Source of the DNA: Dallia pectoralis | Taxonomy: Eukaryota; Chordata; Actinopteri; Esociformes; Umbridae | Length of the DNA: 64,000 bases | Assembly (NCBI GenBank): GCA_029465975.1 | Contig: CM055728.1 | Location: forward strand, 14,886,205-14,950,204 | Direction of reading: 5' to 3' | Part shown: positions 12,384 to 27,236 of the stretch, piece by piece | Numbering within the stretch: the first letter of the stretch is position 1 | Layout: each line of letters begins with the position of its first letter | The notes under the pieces: model-generated | What the model was told of the DNA's origin: nothing | Databases searched by the model: none | Seen by the model: the letters and a program-made list of their open reading frames with translations, nothing else | Made by a program: the position numbers and the translations under genes

Positions 12384-14186
12384 GTAATGATATTAATTAT
12401 TATTTTTTAGGGTTTTTTTTGTTTATAAATCGGATCTGCTGGCCTTAATGTTTTTTTCCTCAATGTTTTGTATAATTGTTTTTATCGATCCAAATTTCTC
12501 CATTCTCAGATTTCACTTGTGTCGTGTTGTTGAACAGGGTCACTCGTAGGAATTTTTACTGTTACTAGTAGACTGGAGAGGTTAAGTTGTTGCACATTCT
12601 ACCTTTTATAGCAGAGTCTAAAAAAGTAGCCCTAATACGCACCATGGTCATGATAATGAAGTTACGAAAGGAACCTTCACTTGGATACTGTGAATGGAAA
12701 ATGTGAATTAAATTCAATACAACTTTATACAAGTTAGAGTTATGTGTATTGGGTAGTTCGGTAAATAGTGGCCTCTGTCACGCCTGCTCAGTTAGGATGC
12801 ATCTCCCTGCTATCAAGCTGCTTCCTCAACAACTGTTCCTCTCTTTTGACACACTCGTGCCTTATTATCTTGGTCAAATTGTGGCTAAACCAAATTTATT
12901 TTCAAGAAATGTCTCTTTCATTTCGTGCAGTATATCATATGCCCTAGTAACGGGCCTGAATCACAGGATTAGATGATCAATATATTGTATATTTGAAGCC
13001 CAATTGGACCTGAAGTGGTTTTTAAAAAATACATATTTTCCATATATATCAGAATTTCGTAAAATGAATTTCAAAGTTCCTCAATATTTCAGCATATCAC
13101 ATATTCTATAATGTAAATGCATACTGACTTTACACTTGTCTGTATGCAAATAGTTGTCATTATATTTGTGAAATAATATATGACATTACATTTTAGTTTT
13201 TGCACCTATTGCACCCCATTTTGTCTCTTCATTCCCGGATGTCGTCATGACACACTGCATCTACGGTCCGTCTCATTGTGATAACTCCCAATGGACTGGG
13301 CCAGACCACACCAAAGCCTTCAGCTTTTTGTTCCACACTAGAGTCACTAGCGATCGTTGCAATCAGAAAATTCACAATGCCTTCCTGTTCGCCTGGCCAG
13401 TTAGCATCACTGTAGTGGTCAGCTTTGGTATTTTTTCAAGAGTGCCTTAGACCTCTAAACCTCCCGGGAAGTATTTTGCTCATTTCTGTACAGATTTCTC
13501 CACAGTGAATGGAACAGGTGACCTTATGTTTGTATTTATGTTATGTATTTTTTGTGATATTAATTTTTAGGCCAGAAAATGTGAAAGGGTATGTAGACTC
13601 AGTGGTGACTGTGATTGTATGTCATGACACAATGGTAAACAATTGTTTCCTACCATGATTTTGGCAGTGTCATGTTTATACAGAAATTAATTAATGAACT
13701 GTAAATATAGGCTACTCAATTTGTTATGGTTTTAATTCAATGTTTGTGTTTAAAGATTCGGGAGGGCTTAAAAAAAATCAATGTTAAAAGCATATAATTT
13801 CTGCTTTTGATATTGTTATAAATGATTTTGTTTTTGGTTTCATGCTAGTATGGTGACAAAATTGGATCAGAACATTGTCTAACCATTGATGGTTAGGATG
13901 ACATTGGCATCGTGTAATAGTTCACTCAAATAGCAGCAAAACAAGGATAGAAGCATGTTGCTAGAATGGCTCAGATTTAGATGACAACTGAAGCCCCTTA
14001 TTTCCTCTTCATGAAATAACTTCCAGAACACTCTTTATTACATGTTGGGGCATCAGTGGGTTTCCTCTCGGTCCAAACTCACATTATCATGGAATATAGT
14101 GAATACGAATCAGTTGGACTTTACTTGCTAATCATTGAGCCAGTTTTTATTGTGTCACGGTACCCAATAAAGGAGGTGTGTCGGAA
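12384..14186. other. Intergenic, nothing recognised
   Basis: AT-rich DNA. Open frames at 12749-12976 and 13247-13450 show no family motif and no splice-site support. Confidence 0.4.
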
Positions 14187-15022
14187 ATGCTGTTGAATCA
14201 ACAGATACTACCCCCCCCGCCATAAGTGGACACTCAAGATACATGCTGTTGGACACTCAAGATACATGCTGCTGAATCAACAGATACTACCCCCGCCATA
14301 ATTGCACACTCAAGATACATGCTGTTGAATCAACAGATACTACCCCCCGCCATAATTGCACACTCAAGATACATGCTGCTGAATCAACAGATACTACCCC
14401 CCCCGCCATAAGTGCACCCTCAAGATACATGCTTCTGAATCAACAGATACTACCCCCCGCCATAAGTGCACCCTCAAGATACATGCTGTTGAATCAACAG
14501 ATACTACCCCCTGCCATAAGTGCACACTCAAGATACATGCTGTTGAATCAACAGATACTACCCCCTGCCATAAGTGCACACTCAAGATACATGCTGCTGA
14601 ATCAACAGATACCCCCCCCGCCATAAGTGCACCCTCAAGTTACATGCTGCTGAATCAACAGATACTACCCCCGCCATTAGTGCACCCTCAAGATACATGC
14701 TGCTGAATCAACAGATACTACCCCGTCCCCCCGCCATAAGTGCACCCTCAAGATACATGCTTCTGAATCAACAGATACTACCCCGCCATAAGTGCACCCT
14801 CAAGATACATGCTGCTGAATCAACAGATACTACCCCCCGCCATAAGTGCACCCTCAAGATACATGCTTCTGAATCAACAGATACTACCCCCCGCCATAAG
14901 TGCACCCTCAAGATACATGCTTCTGAATCAACAGATACTACCCCCGCCATAAGTGCATACTCAAGATACATGCTGTTGAATCAACAGATACTACCCCCCG
15001 CCATAAGTGCACACTCAAGTTA
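14187..15022. repeat. ~54-bp minisatellite
   Basis: About 15 copies of a unit of roughly 54 bp containing CTGAATCAACAGATACTACC, a C-run of 4-10 bases, GCCATAAGTGCA and CTCAAGATACATGCT. Copy lengths vary mainly through the C-run. Frames are repeatedly lost and regained, so this is not coding. Confidence 0.95.
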
Positions 15023-18000
15023 CAATACCCATCAACACTAATCCTAGAGTTATGGCAATTTGGCAAACTTCAATCAACAGTTTGAACCACAGATACGTTT
15101 GGCATATTGTCCACAGCAAAAGCATTTGTTTGAAGTGAGCATGGTACTTGTTGATTGATTTATGAACATATTTGTTAGATTAAATTGGGCATGAGTCTTG
15201 TTAAGGCAACCCTTCCCTTATTTCTGTACATCATCCTGTTTTTATGGCTTTTCTTACTCTTACTGACAAACACTGAGTTTTTTTAGTCCTACCTCAGTCT
15301 ACTTCTACTAATCTACTTGCATAAATAGCTCCTTCTCTGGTTTAGTTTTCAACTTTAATTTAATAAGAATTTTTTGTGAACTCTAAGAGCCAGTCTCACT
15401 GAACCAGCTAAACTGTTTTTTTATGACTAAAAACATCTGCATTGAGAATGTCCAGTAATCTTGATTATCATTGTTTGTCTAGGACTAGGCTTAAAAGGGC
15501 CAGATGTTCCCTGCTGTGCTACTGGCATTAATACAAGCATAAACTACCTGAAGAAACCTGGAGTTAATGTTTTAAGATGATGATGAGGGTGCCTGAGACA
15601 TTCAGGTTCATCCAGTGTCGTTTGGTAAGGGAGGGGGAGGAGTTGTGTTCAAAATTCAGTCTCGTAAACATTAGAGGCGGGAGTCTACACTGTGCACCTT
15701 TAATCTGTGTCCACAAAACTTTAGCTCTGAAAGGGTGTCAAATTAGATTTCTGTTTAGCTACCTTTACATTGCTGCTTAACATTATGAATTTGCTTTTGG
15801 GTTTAGCTTCAGATAACTAAAGAAATTAAGGTTATACACTTGTTGTTGGCATTTTGTACTCCTTACTTTCTAGACTAAAACAACTTAAATCTTTCCACTC
15901 TGTTTTAATGTTATATACTTTTTTGAATTCCTCACTTATGTTTACCTAAGGGACCTGTTACTTGGGAAAATTCTTTGTAACGTTTGACCTCAAGTGTTAA
16001 GTACGCGAGCGCTTCCTATAGCAACGTAGCAGCAGTTAGTTTATGAGGGAACTTGAGCTCATTGTACTGTTCATACTGTTGTGATTGTTTTAAGGGCATT
16101 CATAGTTGCAAACCTACAGTAAGGATTCCACAATAATATGTTCCTCTATGCATCATTATTTCAATGTACATATTGCATAAGGAACTACACCGTTTGTGTT
16201 CTTCTTCTCTCCTGTACTACTACTTATTTCAAAGTGTGCGCAGTATGTTTTTTTATCGTGAAAAATATCATGCTTAGTGGAGCCATTCAATGTTTTCGGA
16301 GGATTCATGTTTTTCTTCTGTTTTAAATAATGTTTTAATTGTTTTTCATGAAATAAATGATAAAAAGTTTGTTACAACGACCGACTCATTCATTACACAA
16401 GAAAAAATGTGTCTGTCCAACAACTGCTGTTCACCTTTTCTTAGGGCTCAGTAATTACTGTTTTGTAGAAACAGACATGCTATTGTACAGAGGAAAGGGA
16501 AAAATCCTAAAATCATATTTTACATAATAAATTAACACCAAAACAAATTGAAGTATGCATGTACGCATACAAAAGTGGGATTTACCAGAGATAGTTAAAC
16601 TCTTAAGGCCACCACTCATGATGCACAGGGACGATCCTAAGTATATAGTTGCATATAACAAAATGGGGTTTATGAAACGAGCTAGGATAGCATGTCCTGG
16701 GATCTCCTGCTCTCTTACAGCCACCTCCTTCAGCAAACTTAACCAGTGCATTCTGATCAGTAGCTCTCCCCTGTTCTCCCAGAGCCCCTATATCTCCCCT
16801 GACAGGGCCTTGATGATCTACAGGCGGGCAGGGGCGTGGCTAGCTCTGCTGGCAACCCCTGGAAACAGGAATGTTCTGGAACATCTTTGGGCATTGGGTT
16901 GAGGCTATATAATCCACAAACTCTGAGAGCTCCAGTTATGTGATGCTCCAACTCCTCACTGCATACAGATAGAAATGAATGCCTGTGGAAAACATATAGT
17001 GCTGAAATTAAAGAAATGCCAAAATACTTGACTACACAGAGTTACATTCTACACGAATCGGTTTGAAGAACTCTGCTTCCAATCACAAACGTTGCATAAC
17101 GCAGCAATGACATGGAACGGTTCACCAATTGATCTGAGGTGCTGCCTGGCTGTGACTAGGAGGAAGCACATCAGGCTCTTTGTTCGTTCAAACCATAGCC
17201 AAGGATGCTAGGTCTCGATAAAGACTCTCCACACCAAAAAGGTCTATAACTAACCCAGCCTAACACCCTAACCTTCAAAAAACCTTATTACTCCCGTTGT
17301 TACTGTCGACCTACTTCCAATTCACAATCACAAATATTTGCGGCCTAGCAAGCACACCAAATTAACCTCAGCCAATGTTCTTGTCTACCTATTATTATAG
17401 CAGTCTGCTGTCTGTTTTGTTTGTCATATGTCAACCGGCGTTGTAAAGCCCCAACTCTCTGTTAGTTTGAGGCTCTTTGGAGCACCACTAATCGGTAGCA
17501 GACTGGGACGCATGCGTTTTTACTGCAGCCAACCCTCGTCACTGTTTATTTAGTAGAGGCCTAAATGGACAAATCCGCAGTCGTCAATAATCCTTTGGAT
17601 TAGCTGCCCAAAAAATCTTAGGGGCTCAATAACCTCCAGTGCCTCACAAAACAACAGCACCGTGTATCACATCCAATGGTGTTCATAATTATGCATGATG
17701 TGTTTGGTATATTGAGGTGGAACCCTAACCTGTGTTGGGGTGCAGAGCTTCAGTAAATCTGAGCTTCGACAGTGATGAACATGTTCTGCTGAAACATGGT
17801 GACATATTGGGCTCATCTCTGTGAAGTTTCACCTGGAATGTCTTTGATTGAGATAAATAAATGGACACATTGAAGTCTTTATCATCGCGCAAAAGCTCAT
17901 CATTTACACATATGCCATTTAGATACATTTATGTTTAGGAACAGCCGTGGGCCATACGGAACAGCCATGTCTAGGAACAGCCAAGGGCCATATCCAAGGG

Positions 18001-18253
18001 CCAAATTATTCTTTACAGGAGAAGCCATTATCCAAACTAGCCTTGTTCCGGCACATATGACTCCATCCCAGAATGATAAACACTCACCTATTGGATAATT
18101 GTTGGCTGTTTTGTTCACCATACAAAAACAAGCTGTGGATATTGGGGACCACTGCAGAGAGCCCCTTATTGGTGCCACGTGTTTTCTTCGTAGAATCACA
18201 ACAGAACATGTTGAACATTTTGCAGGTGAGCACAACATTGTATTCATATTGTA
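15023..18253. other. Intergenic, no gene recognised
   Basis: No supported gene. A GCTATATAATCC TATA-like box lies at about 16902 and an AATAAA near 16352, but neither could be linked to an exon. Small open frames are unremarkable. Confidence 0.4.
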
Positions 18254-18447
18254 GGAGATTTGGGAGGTGCTAAAAAGAAGTGGGGGAGGTGATGTTGATT
18301 TGGGCAATTAAGGGAGGGTGGAGATTTGGGAGGTGCTAAACAGATCTGGGGGAGGTGATGTTGATTTGGGCAATTATGGTAGGGTGGAGATTTGGGAGGT
18401 GCTAACGAGAAGTGGGGGAGGTGAAGTTGAGTTGAGCAGGTAGGGGA
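18254..18447. repeat. 66-bp tandem repeat, three copies
   Basis: Three G-rich copies of a 66-bp unit starting GAGATTTGGGAGGTGCTAA and carrying GTGGGGGAGGTGA. The third copy is diverged at its end. Confidence 0.85.
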
Positions 18448-19042
18448 GGACAGTATAACACTGTATACATGGAAGGTGACAGGAACAGGTAGAAGCAGAG
18501 TGTGAAAATGCAGCAAATGCATTCAGAGTTAAGGACATTGCAAACTATTAAATCACACATCTATGTGGCAGTGTCCACCAGTCTTACAAAAATCATCTTG
18601 TTTAAAAGGATATCATTTTTTGGGATTTATAACTTATGTGGTGGTGTGACTTTTTTGAACATTTCTGCTTTTTATCCAATCGTTATTCTAGAAAAATATT
18701 TTTTCACCTAGTTGTAAATTGTATGGGATTACTTTTTTTAATCTATTATACATATACATCCAGTGACGGAAGACAGTATTTGTGTCACGCTCGTGGTATG
18801 GTGTACAGGAAGGTTGAAGGAACACATAGCGTAACATGGTTCTTTTAAGGCCAGAGTCACTTAACCAGTACGCCCTCAGATATTCAGTACACACTCATAC
18901 TTGATTCAGAAAGAACTGTGACACAGTGCATTGATGTCCAACGGATATTAAATAGGACTTGTAGTGAATAAATAATAGCTCCACTACGTAAACAGGTACT
19001 CACACGGTACGACACATAACATGCAACAATTCCACACAAAGA

Positions 19043-19125
19043 CATGATTAGACAAAGGGGAATAAAAAAAATAAAAAAAGACATGACCAGACACAGGGGA
19101 ATAAAAAAAATAAAAAAATTGATTA
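19043..19125. repeat. ~40-bp tandem duplication with A-rich tails
   Basis: Two copies of a segment beginning GACATGA(T/C)(T/C)AGACA and ending GGGGAATAAAAAAAATAAAA, directly adjacent. Confidence 0.8.
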
Positions 19126-21129
19126 GCAGCATTTTACTGCAAATTGGTATTCAGGTGTTATGCCAGGGAATAACCGCACATCTCATTGATGTGACAAGCC
19201 ACCGAGCCAAAGCCATATTAAACATGCAACTTCCACCAGGTCTGATCACTCAAGATTAACCAATCATTATAGAAAAACAAGTACCTTCTGCAAGGATCTC
19301 ATCTATCTCTCAATCTGTCTAATTGTTTAAAATGCACAGTCGTCAAGGTGAGTGATAGAAAGAAAGTGCAGGAAAAGAACTGAAGAAAGACATTGGATTG
19401 TGTACAGCTGTGAGAGAAAAACAGGGAGTGTTGGTTATAGAACCAAAGGGCAGTTTTAATAGAGGAACAAGCTAGGGTACAGCGTGTACTTTAACATAAG
19501 CTATAGGACGGGACTGGACGAGAGAATGTATGTGTGGGGGGAGGGCGGGTTGTTATGCCTACTGAGCTGCTCAGAGACAGGGAGACAGAAAAAGGCAGAG
19601 TTACAGTATATCCCTTAAATACACAGACCAAAAGCACATTATTTTGTCGTTCCTGCTTTTTAATAACCATGTTGCCCAAAAAGTGTTTGATTTCCTTGTC
19701 AGCTTGTGCTCTTCCATGAGACTTTTGACAAACGTACATAGACTTCTCAACAGCATGCGTGATTCAATCTGTCTTTCCTACCACATCCATGACCCACCAA
19801 CAGGGATGTGGAGACGGGTGAATCGCAAGGTTCTTTATAGTTTATTTTAACGTTTTGGTTGAAGATCCGACAACATTGTAGGACAACAAGTATCCCAATA
19901 TGCAAAACTAAAACTGATGCGTGAGAAGACACTGACACAAAAGTCCTCTGGGTTATTGAGTAGCATGCTGAGACAGAGGCATGGAGGTAAAAGCAGACGC
20001 ATTGTTTTGAAGCCTTCTGCACAACAGATGGCTGGAAATTGAAAAATGCTTTTCTTTTTATAAAACCGAGACAGAAGATAGAGGGGACTTCTGTGATCTG
20101 AAAGAATCGGCGCGTGCCACGAAAGCCTTAAACAGGAAAGGATGGTTAGGACGGAAGTAGACTGGCACGCAAGGTTACTCTTCTACAGATGGACAGACGG
20201 ACAGCGGTGGATTTTTTGGGTGAATCACTGCACAACTTCATTCCAATGACATATCACACTTCTGCTTTTATCACATCTTGAACTGCAATCTTTTGTTACT
20301 TTTTGTTAAAAAATATGTGTTGAAGTGAGTCATATCATATTCATGTAATCTAACTGTCAAAAATCCAATTATAAGCTTTGACAGTGGCCGTTGTGCACGC
20401 ACAAAGCAATAACAACATAACATAATTCAATGACAACCACACTGACCTGTATGGAAAACTGACAGAATATTCAGAATGGCCATATTATTCCCCGTTTTTC
20501 TGTTACTCTCCACTATTAGCTGCTTGTACGTACCCATATTTTACCAGGTAAATATAACAGAGAACAAAACACAACCTGGGAAAAATGAGGGTTCCTTGCT
20601 TTGCTCAGTGACAGAATCACACTCATATAGCACCCATTTAGCATCAGGAAGTTTTAGGATCACTAAGATAACTCATCACCTGAAATGAATAACAACTTTC
20701 TATATAATAAAAGTATAATGGAGTTACGAGTGTTGAATGTGATTGGAGGACATGAAAATAAAAACATTACATACCAATAAATACAATAGCAGGGTACATT
20801 AATGAAAAAGAGCAACACTTTTCTGTAAGGGAACATGACTTGGCATTAGCAAATACAGTATTGACATGAACAAATGATAAACAAAGACATAAACAACGGT
20901 TAATAATGATAACCCTTACTTTATTAATGACTTACAAATGCATTAACTAACAGTGTGTACTAACAATGTATATACACAAATCTTGTTCTTTGCATTAACA
21001 ACAGTCTAAGTAACATAATTAATTCATACTATAATAATAATTATATGCAATATGATCACAGTGGGGTAACAATTCTTTATAAGAAAGGCTAGAAAATTAT
21101 AGTTTGACATCAGTCATTTATATTAAATG

Positions 21130-21385
21130 GTGTGAAGTATCAGTTATAAATAGTTTATAAATACCAATTGCTTATTATAGTCATTGCAAGGTAGGATAAT
21201 TCATCACTTTAGTTCGGGGGACACAGAAATAATTTACTAGTGGGGGAGTATCCGTTATAAATAATGTATTGCTACAGATGAGTCACAAGTTAGTCATTGG
21301 TAATGTAGAATTATTCACCACTTTACTTAGGGGGACACAAAAAAATGAAAAAATAGTGCGATATCTGTTATTAATAATTTATTCC
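21130..21385. repeat. Degenerate ~113-bp tandem repeat
   Basis: GTATC(A/C)GTTATAAATA recurs near 21136 and 21249, with a degenerate third copy near 21360. TTCATCACTTTAGTTCGGGGGA near 21200 recurs as TTCACCACTTTACTTAGGGGGA near 21310. This gives about two and a half diverged copies. Confidence 0.55.
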
Positions 21386-21650
21386 AGCACATTGGTTTCT
21401 CAATGGGCCAAAAGAGCATGCATTTAAGAGTTGGTGTTGTGGATTAATGATGTATTATTACTAGTTAACATATTAGTGATAGCACATCATCCTCACTTCC
21501 AATATGACAGGATGAACTAAAAGTGTATGACGACAATTTGTAAGACAACCACTCTGGTCACATAAATATGTTCTAATGCTGGAGCAAGAAAAAAGTAATG
21601 TGTTTGCAGTGGAAGCAGGCAAGTCAAATACAAGAAATTAACAGTCATAT

Positions 21651-21671
21651 CAATCAATCAATCAATCAATC
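21651..21671. repeat. (CAAT)n microsatellite
   Basis: About five copies of CAAT, followed by sequence resembling the 3' side of common fish dispersed repeats. Confidence 0.85.
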
Positions 21672-22752
21672 AGACACTTTTTACATCAGAAGTTTGTAAA
21701 GTGCTTATATTCAGCAATATGGATTTGGCCAATGTAATACATACTTTTGGGACTGGTGTAAAACGTAATACTTCCTGAAGAGTTGTCATAATAAATGTTA
21801 TTCCTTATACTATTGCATATTATATTGTCCTTTCTTTAGGCCTGGTAATAACCAACCGAAGACTTTTACCTACACCGGTCTGATAACTTGCCTATCAAAG
21901 TGTATTTAGAGGGTGAAACTGCAAACTAATTCGTGTTTTTCCGAAGCAAAGGAATGCACCAAACTCATGGCATCTTACATTACAATGTGAGTTTAGTCCA
22001 TTATTATACAAGGATCCGTATGCTGTTCCAACCCTCTACATACACTTTACCAGACACGTTATCAGACATCATTCATCATATTTCCCATCACTAGAAAACA
22101 TGATAAATGATGAAACTTAACTTTTTCGTCTTGAGTTTTAATGATCATGAAACACCAGTGGTTGGATCCTATAGTCTCAACGTCGCTCTGCCCTCTACTG
22201 GCCGACAGTACAAAGTGTAACTCAATGTGTACCTCAATGCAAAACAACCTTCCGGCATTGACATTTTTAATAAAAGCCATTCATCAAATGCGATTTTGTG
22301 TGCGTCGCACCTACTTGATGATGCCATACCCCGCATCAGTGGCCGCGGGCCCCTTAAGCCACAAAAAAATAAAAATAAATTCAAAATTTAAAAACAAAAA
22401 TAATAATGATAATGATAAAAACATCAGTATGTCAATATTTGTGTGTTTAAAATATGGAATGCACCCAGTAATATGTGTAAAATATGATAGTATTAAATCA
22501 TGTTGTCAACCTTTCCTCTTCCTGTCTGAACGCCTCGTCACAGCTCTAAGGCGATAGAGAAAGCGCCACAAGGAGGCGGGTCTATGTAGCAGTTAAGCCA
22601 ATTGCTAACTTAAAATATGAATGACTGACATAAAATGTAGCCAATCAGCGTTCTTAAACTGAATCCAAAAAGGGCGATTATTTTATCGGCCCAAACTCGT
22701 CACTGATAAAATAATGACCGGGCTCTAGGGGCGATATTTTTACTAGACGACA

Positions 22753-22797
22753 ATGGCGAGTGTGAACGTTCTCCTCCGACAGATCCAGCATGGACAG
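22753..22797 (+). other. Candidate orphan first coding exon or 18-codon ORF
   Basis: An ATG in strong context (ACAATGG) reads MASVNVLLRQIQHGQ and then meets CAG|GTACTG, a possible though weak 5' splice site. Without splicing the frame stops three codons later at 22807-22809. The preceding 200 bp is less AT-rich than its surroundings. I do not recognise the peptide and found no partner exon downstream. Confidence 0.2.
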
Positions 22798-22809
22798 GTA
22801 CTGGAGTGA

Positions 22810-25800
22810 GTACAGTGGCACATTTTATCCAAAATTATCGATTGTGTGAAGTTTTCTGGGGCTTTTGAGTTGGCCTTGTATGGGCATGAGAATATTACTG
22901 TATGTTGTTTTGTATCAATTAATTGTTGCAGTCCTGGAGCACAATAACAATAAGTTACATTTAGTTGGATCATAAAATACTGAATGCTATTCTTCCAGTC
23001 AAAGATTTGAGTTCAGCCACTTGATATCCATACCATTTCTATATTATACATCCTTTATACAGTGTAAGATTTCCTATTAACATAATAGTCAAGTGTTTAC
23101 AAGTTCAGTTTAAATGCAAATGAAAGGCTTGTGTTTGTGCAATATGACGTTTTTGTGTAAGAATACCTCAGCTTTTCAATATTGGCATTAAATAATTACT
23201 GACTATTTCACTGGGCACTGCTGTCCTGCAGTTTGTGTTAAATTGTATTGCGATGGTAACATAAACAAAAAAGTATGGCACAGCCCCACCGAGAATATTT
23301 TTCACCAGCCGCCACTGCCCGGCATGTTAATATCAATGAGTAATGTGAAACTATCTAGACAACGTTGTTAATGGGTACACAACCCACTGTAGTAATGCTA
23401 ACAAATGCGATTCTCTTATTAAACGTTTATATTACTTAGCGTGTTAATGTGTCAGTATGAACAAATGAAATTACACATAGTTAGTTAAAGGCTCCACAGC
23501 AGGATTGACCCTCTAAACACACCCTCTAATTTTAGGGCTGATTCTGCTTTAGGCTTAAGATGCTGTGTGTAGAATGTCAATAGCAGAAACAACATGTTTA
23601 AATCCATCTGGGGTGGGTCAGGTGTTATAATGGACGTGGGATGGATAGTCGCTTTAATCCTTTAATGGACATTTGGTTTAATGTATATATGAAAATTGCC
23701 AAGGGAAACCACATATCTGTATCCACTCTAAATTATAAAATGTCAACATTTGCTCACAGAAAGTTTTTGATTTTGATCAACAAGCATATACAAGATGTAA
23801 AGATAAAAACTCTGATGTAATATGTTATATGTAATTTTTGTTGTCACAATTATACTGTTCACTATACAATACCGGTTTGCTTATTAACAGAATTTGATTT
23901 AACTGTACAGAATTTTACTAACCAGGAAATGCCTCAGGGATTTTGCTTGTTCCAGTCTGCCATTGTTTGTTGTTGGCGTGATAAGGAAATTACTGGACTA
24001 TCCATCAGGCAGACATCAAGCTGTGAGGATTGTCAATAGTATCTTGTTTTCACTGACGTTTTACTCTTGGCCATCAGGCATGTGTCCCATCTACTAAATG
24101 TATGCTAACATTACTTGTGCTCATACTGTGTCCTTCTGCTATTATTTTCATTATTATTGTATGTATTTTTTATTTGGGTGCTGTACTGTAAAGGTGCTGT
24201 ATGTGTGCTGTAAAGGTGTGCTGTAAATATGGGGGGGGGGTGCATTAAACGAGTAGAGATTATGAACGGTTTAGAAATATACTGGTATGAACAGTGGCGG
24301 CTGTATTTATTTGGGCTAAACTAAGGTGGGGCTAATCCGTACAGTTGAAAAAATGTCATCTAGCAGGGCGACAAAGTTGGCAACTTTATGTAACATTGGC
24401 AATTTCGTATTCTTTGTTGAGCAGCTGTAAAATAATTGTAATTGTCTTTATAGTATATCTACAGTGTGAGTATTTTGGGTTTCATTGTTGTTAAATTGGT
24501 TTGGGTAAATAAACCTCCTGTCCTTCTGTACTTGAAGTCAGTTTTAATAAATGTACTTAATATACCTCTGTTCTATGTGGAATGTGTCCTATTAATGCAG
24601 ACTTGGCCATTCAACATGCTTCCGCTTTCTGACCGTGAAAAAGTATTCTGTTGCAGTGTGTTTTTGGGTCATTTTCTCAGGTTCATTCATTTTATTTATT
24701 TTGATTGATTTACCTCTTGTTACACTGCTTGCCTTGTGTTAACACTTATTTGGTCCTCGTGTCAGACAACAGACTCCATATGCAAAGCATACAACCACGA
24801 CCAGGTATGGACTTCTCTCTCATATCGGCAACTCACACGACAAAAGCACCAGCCAAAAAAAGGAAAAGCAATAAACTTGATTGTTCAAATGCTTTTGGCA
24901 AAAACAGTTTACCCAATACGGATGTAAATATGCTCAAAATAAATCTGACAGTCAACACATTAATCCCATAGTCGTTGTATAATTTCCAATGTGCAATTGT
25001 TATAATGGTTATATATGTGATGCAATGCTATCACATAAAATTTATAGGTCACATACCAAACTGTACTCGAGGACGCAAACAAGGTTTATCCGCATCAAAT
25101 CAAAGAAAGTTATGATCTTAGATCACATATGAAGTCCTTGTAAATATAGTGGGCGTCTTTTAGTGTCTTACAGCTCCAGTTGTTCTCTCTAATCTCTGAG
25201 TTAGCTGCCAATGGCTCAAAAGACAAGGACTCTCCAAACTCCTCGCCCACATCGAAGTTGATGGACAGATGCATAACACTCAACTGAAGTGTATTTTGTC
25301 ATTGTTTTCTCAAGACCCTGGCCTTGGCATGTGCTATCACTATAAGGCGATGAAGAAAACAACCTATGTGGCATATCAAGAGGACTGTGGTGACTAACAG
25401 GACTATAGAGAAGCTATTTTGCTGGAAGATAACGATACAGTAACATCACTGCCGTGATCAAATATCACAAAAGTATGTCCTTCGGCTGATTGAATGAATG
25501 CTACAACATTAAGACAACATTGTTATTTTCTTCTTTGGCGTAATGAGATCACATTGTTGTTAAAACGCATTACATTACTTTTGAGGTCCAACCAAAAACG
25601 CAGATTACCTCCACGTGAACGATGTGCGAGGTAATTAGGGTTAACTGTCTTGCTCAAGAATTGCATATTTTTCAGGGTGGCTACCAGATTCAATATAGCA
25701 GCTTCTCAGTCACTGGTCAGATGCTTTCCATAAGCTTACAGGCCACAACAACACTTTAAGGTAATACACGACCTACTTAAACCCTTAAACTCAACTCTGG

Positions 25801-27231
25801 GACACAAGGCCAGTTCCACTTTGTTCTTTCTTTGTATCCCAGTAATCAGGGACCTGTGCCGATCTAAGACACCAGGTGAGTGACATTAATGATGTACAGA
25901 CAACCAGCAGGCTCCAGAACTCTAGATTTTAGTAATCTCTATTATAACTCCTGTGAGTTGTTAAACTGAACATGTTCATACTGCCATCTAGAGGGTGGTT
26001 CTTGAGTATTTTTCCATTCTCTCCTCTCTCCAAATAGTTTTTTTTACGTCACAGGTAGAAGGTTGATGATAACAACTTACTTAAAATGACAGGTAATTAA
26101 AATTTTACACATCATGGAAGAATGTTATTAATATAATAAATACGTCTCTGACACTGTCATTTCCGTCTAATTTGTTAATAACAGGAGTAGACGAACACTG
26201 TAATGTTGAATCACCTTTTCAGTAGTGCAGATGGAAAATAGATTCTGGCCTTACTAGTGAAATCCAACGCTTATTTCCCTTAAAGTAAAAAAAACATGGT
26301 TACGGGTTTTTTCATCACCTAGATGAGTCTAGAGTAAGAGATATATACTGTGCAAGTGCTAGGATGTTTTTGATTTATTGATATTATCCTGTGTTTAGGC
26401 CATACATTTAATATAATTAATTGTGTATGGGTGAAGATCACAGCTTATGGTCAGATAGCAGCAATATATATATATATATATTTATATACAGTACATTCAC
26501 CTGTATGTCATATTGGCTATTGGACAACACCATTGAACTTTAATTTCTTTACTCTTATCAGAGTCTTTGCCAGTTGAAAGAATTCATAAATGAAATATAT
26601 TGTATCACTACAAAAAATTGCAAATGTCCTTAAATAGCTGGTAATCTGCATATGAGAGGAATCTAATGTACAGACAGAACATTTTAGCATTTTTTAAACA
26701 AAATGATAAATATAGAAATAATAATAATATATATATTTACAGATAAAATGTAAATGACACAAGATACAAAAAAGCCTCTGCATATGTATTGCTATAAGAC
26801 CATAGAACCTGTGTGTAGAATATTGTGAATGCGTCTCCTTTTAAAACTGAAGAAAAAAGACAGGCATGTGGAAAACATGTAATTCTTAAATACAAAAGAT
26901 AGGCTAATGCAATTAGAATGTACGTTCCAGAAATAAGAATGACTCATCTTTCAGCACAAAACACCACGTCCACAAAGGATATCAACTAGCTAACGATATG
27001 CCCTGGAAACAAGCTTTTGAATGACATATGATTCAACATGGAAAACTTTAAAATAGAATGAATGTTTACATAAGAACATGCTAACAATAGCGGCAGCTAT
27101 ACTAGTTGTAGCTGATGGAGGAGTTAGCAAGTATTTACATAGCCTACATTATTTTTGAGTATGATGTTCATTTTATGAAAGTATGGAATTTATAGTTGCA
27201 AGATATTTTGAAATCTGAAAAATGATAGATG
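22810..27231. other. Intergenic, no gene recognised
   Basis: AT-rich DNA with a G-run near 24230 and a (TA)n tract near 26463-26480. The motif CAGCCGCCACTG ends near 23320, and its inverse CAGTGGCGGCTG begins near 24293. Both resemble ends of a common fish MITE, but they point away from each other and cannot be paired into one element. Confidence 0.4.
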
Positions 27232-27236
27232 GATGC

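Larger units (their letters stand above)
18448..22752. other. Intergenic, minor repeats only
   Basis: AT-rich DNA with no recognised gene. Minor repeats inside it are listed separately. The stretch just before 22750 is less AT-rich and ends at a well-placed ATG (see next entries). Confidence 0.4.

Noticed and set aside
16757..16951. Possible LTR or gene around a TATA box at ~16902
   Set aside because: No TG...CA ends, no flanking direct repeat and no protein similarity could be found by eye.
23262..24350. A single DNA transposon bounded by CAGCCGCCACTG and CAGTGGCGGCTG
   Set aside because: The two ends face outward rather than inward, so they cannot be the termini of one element.
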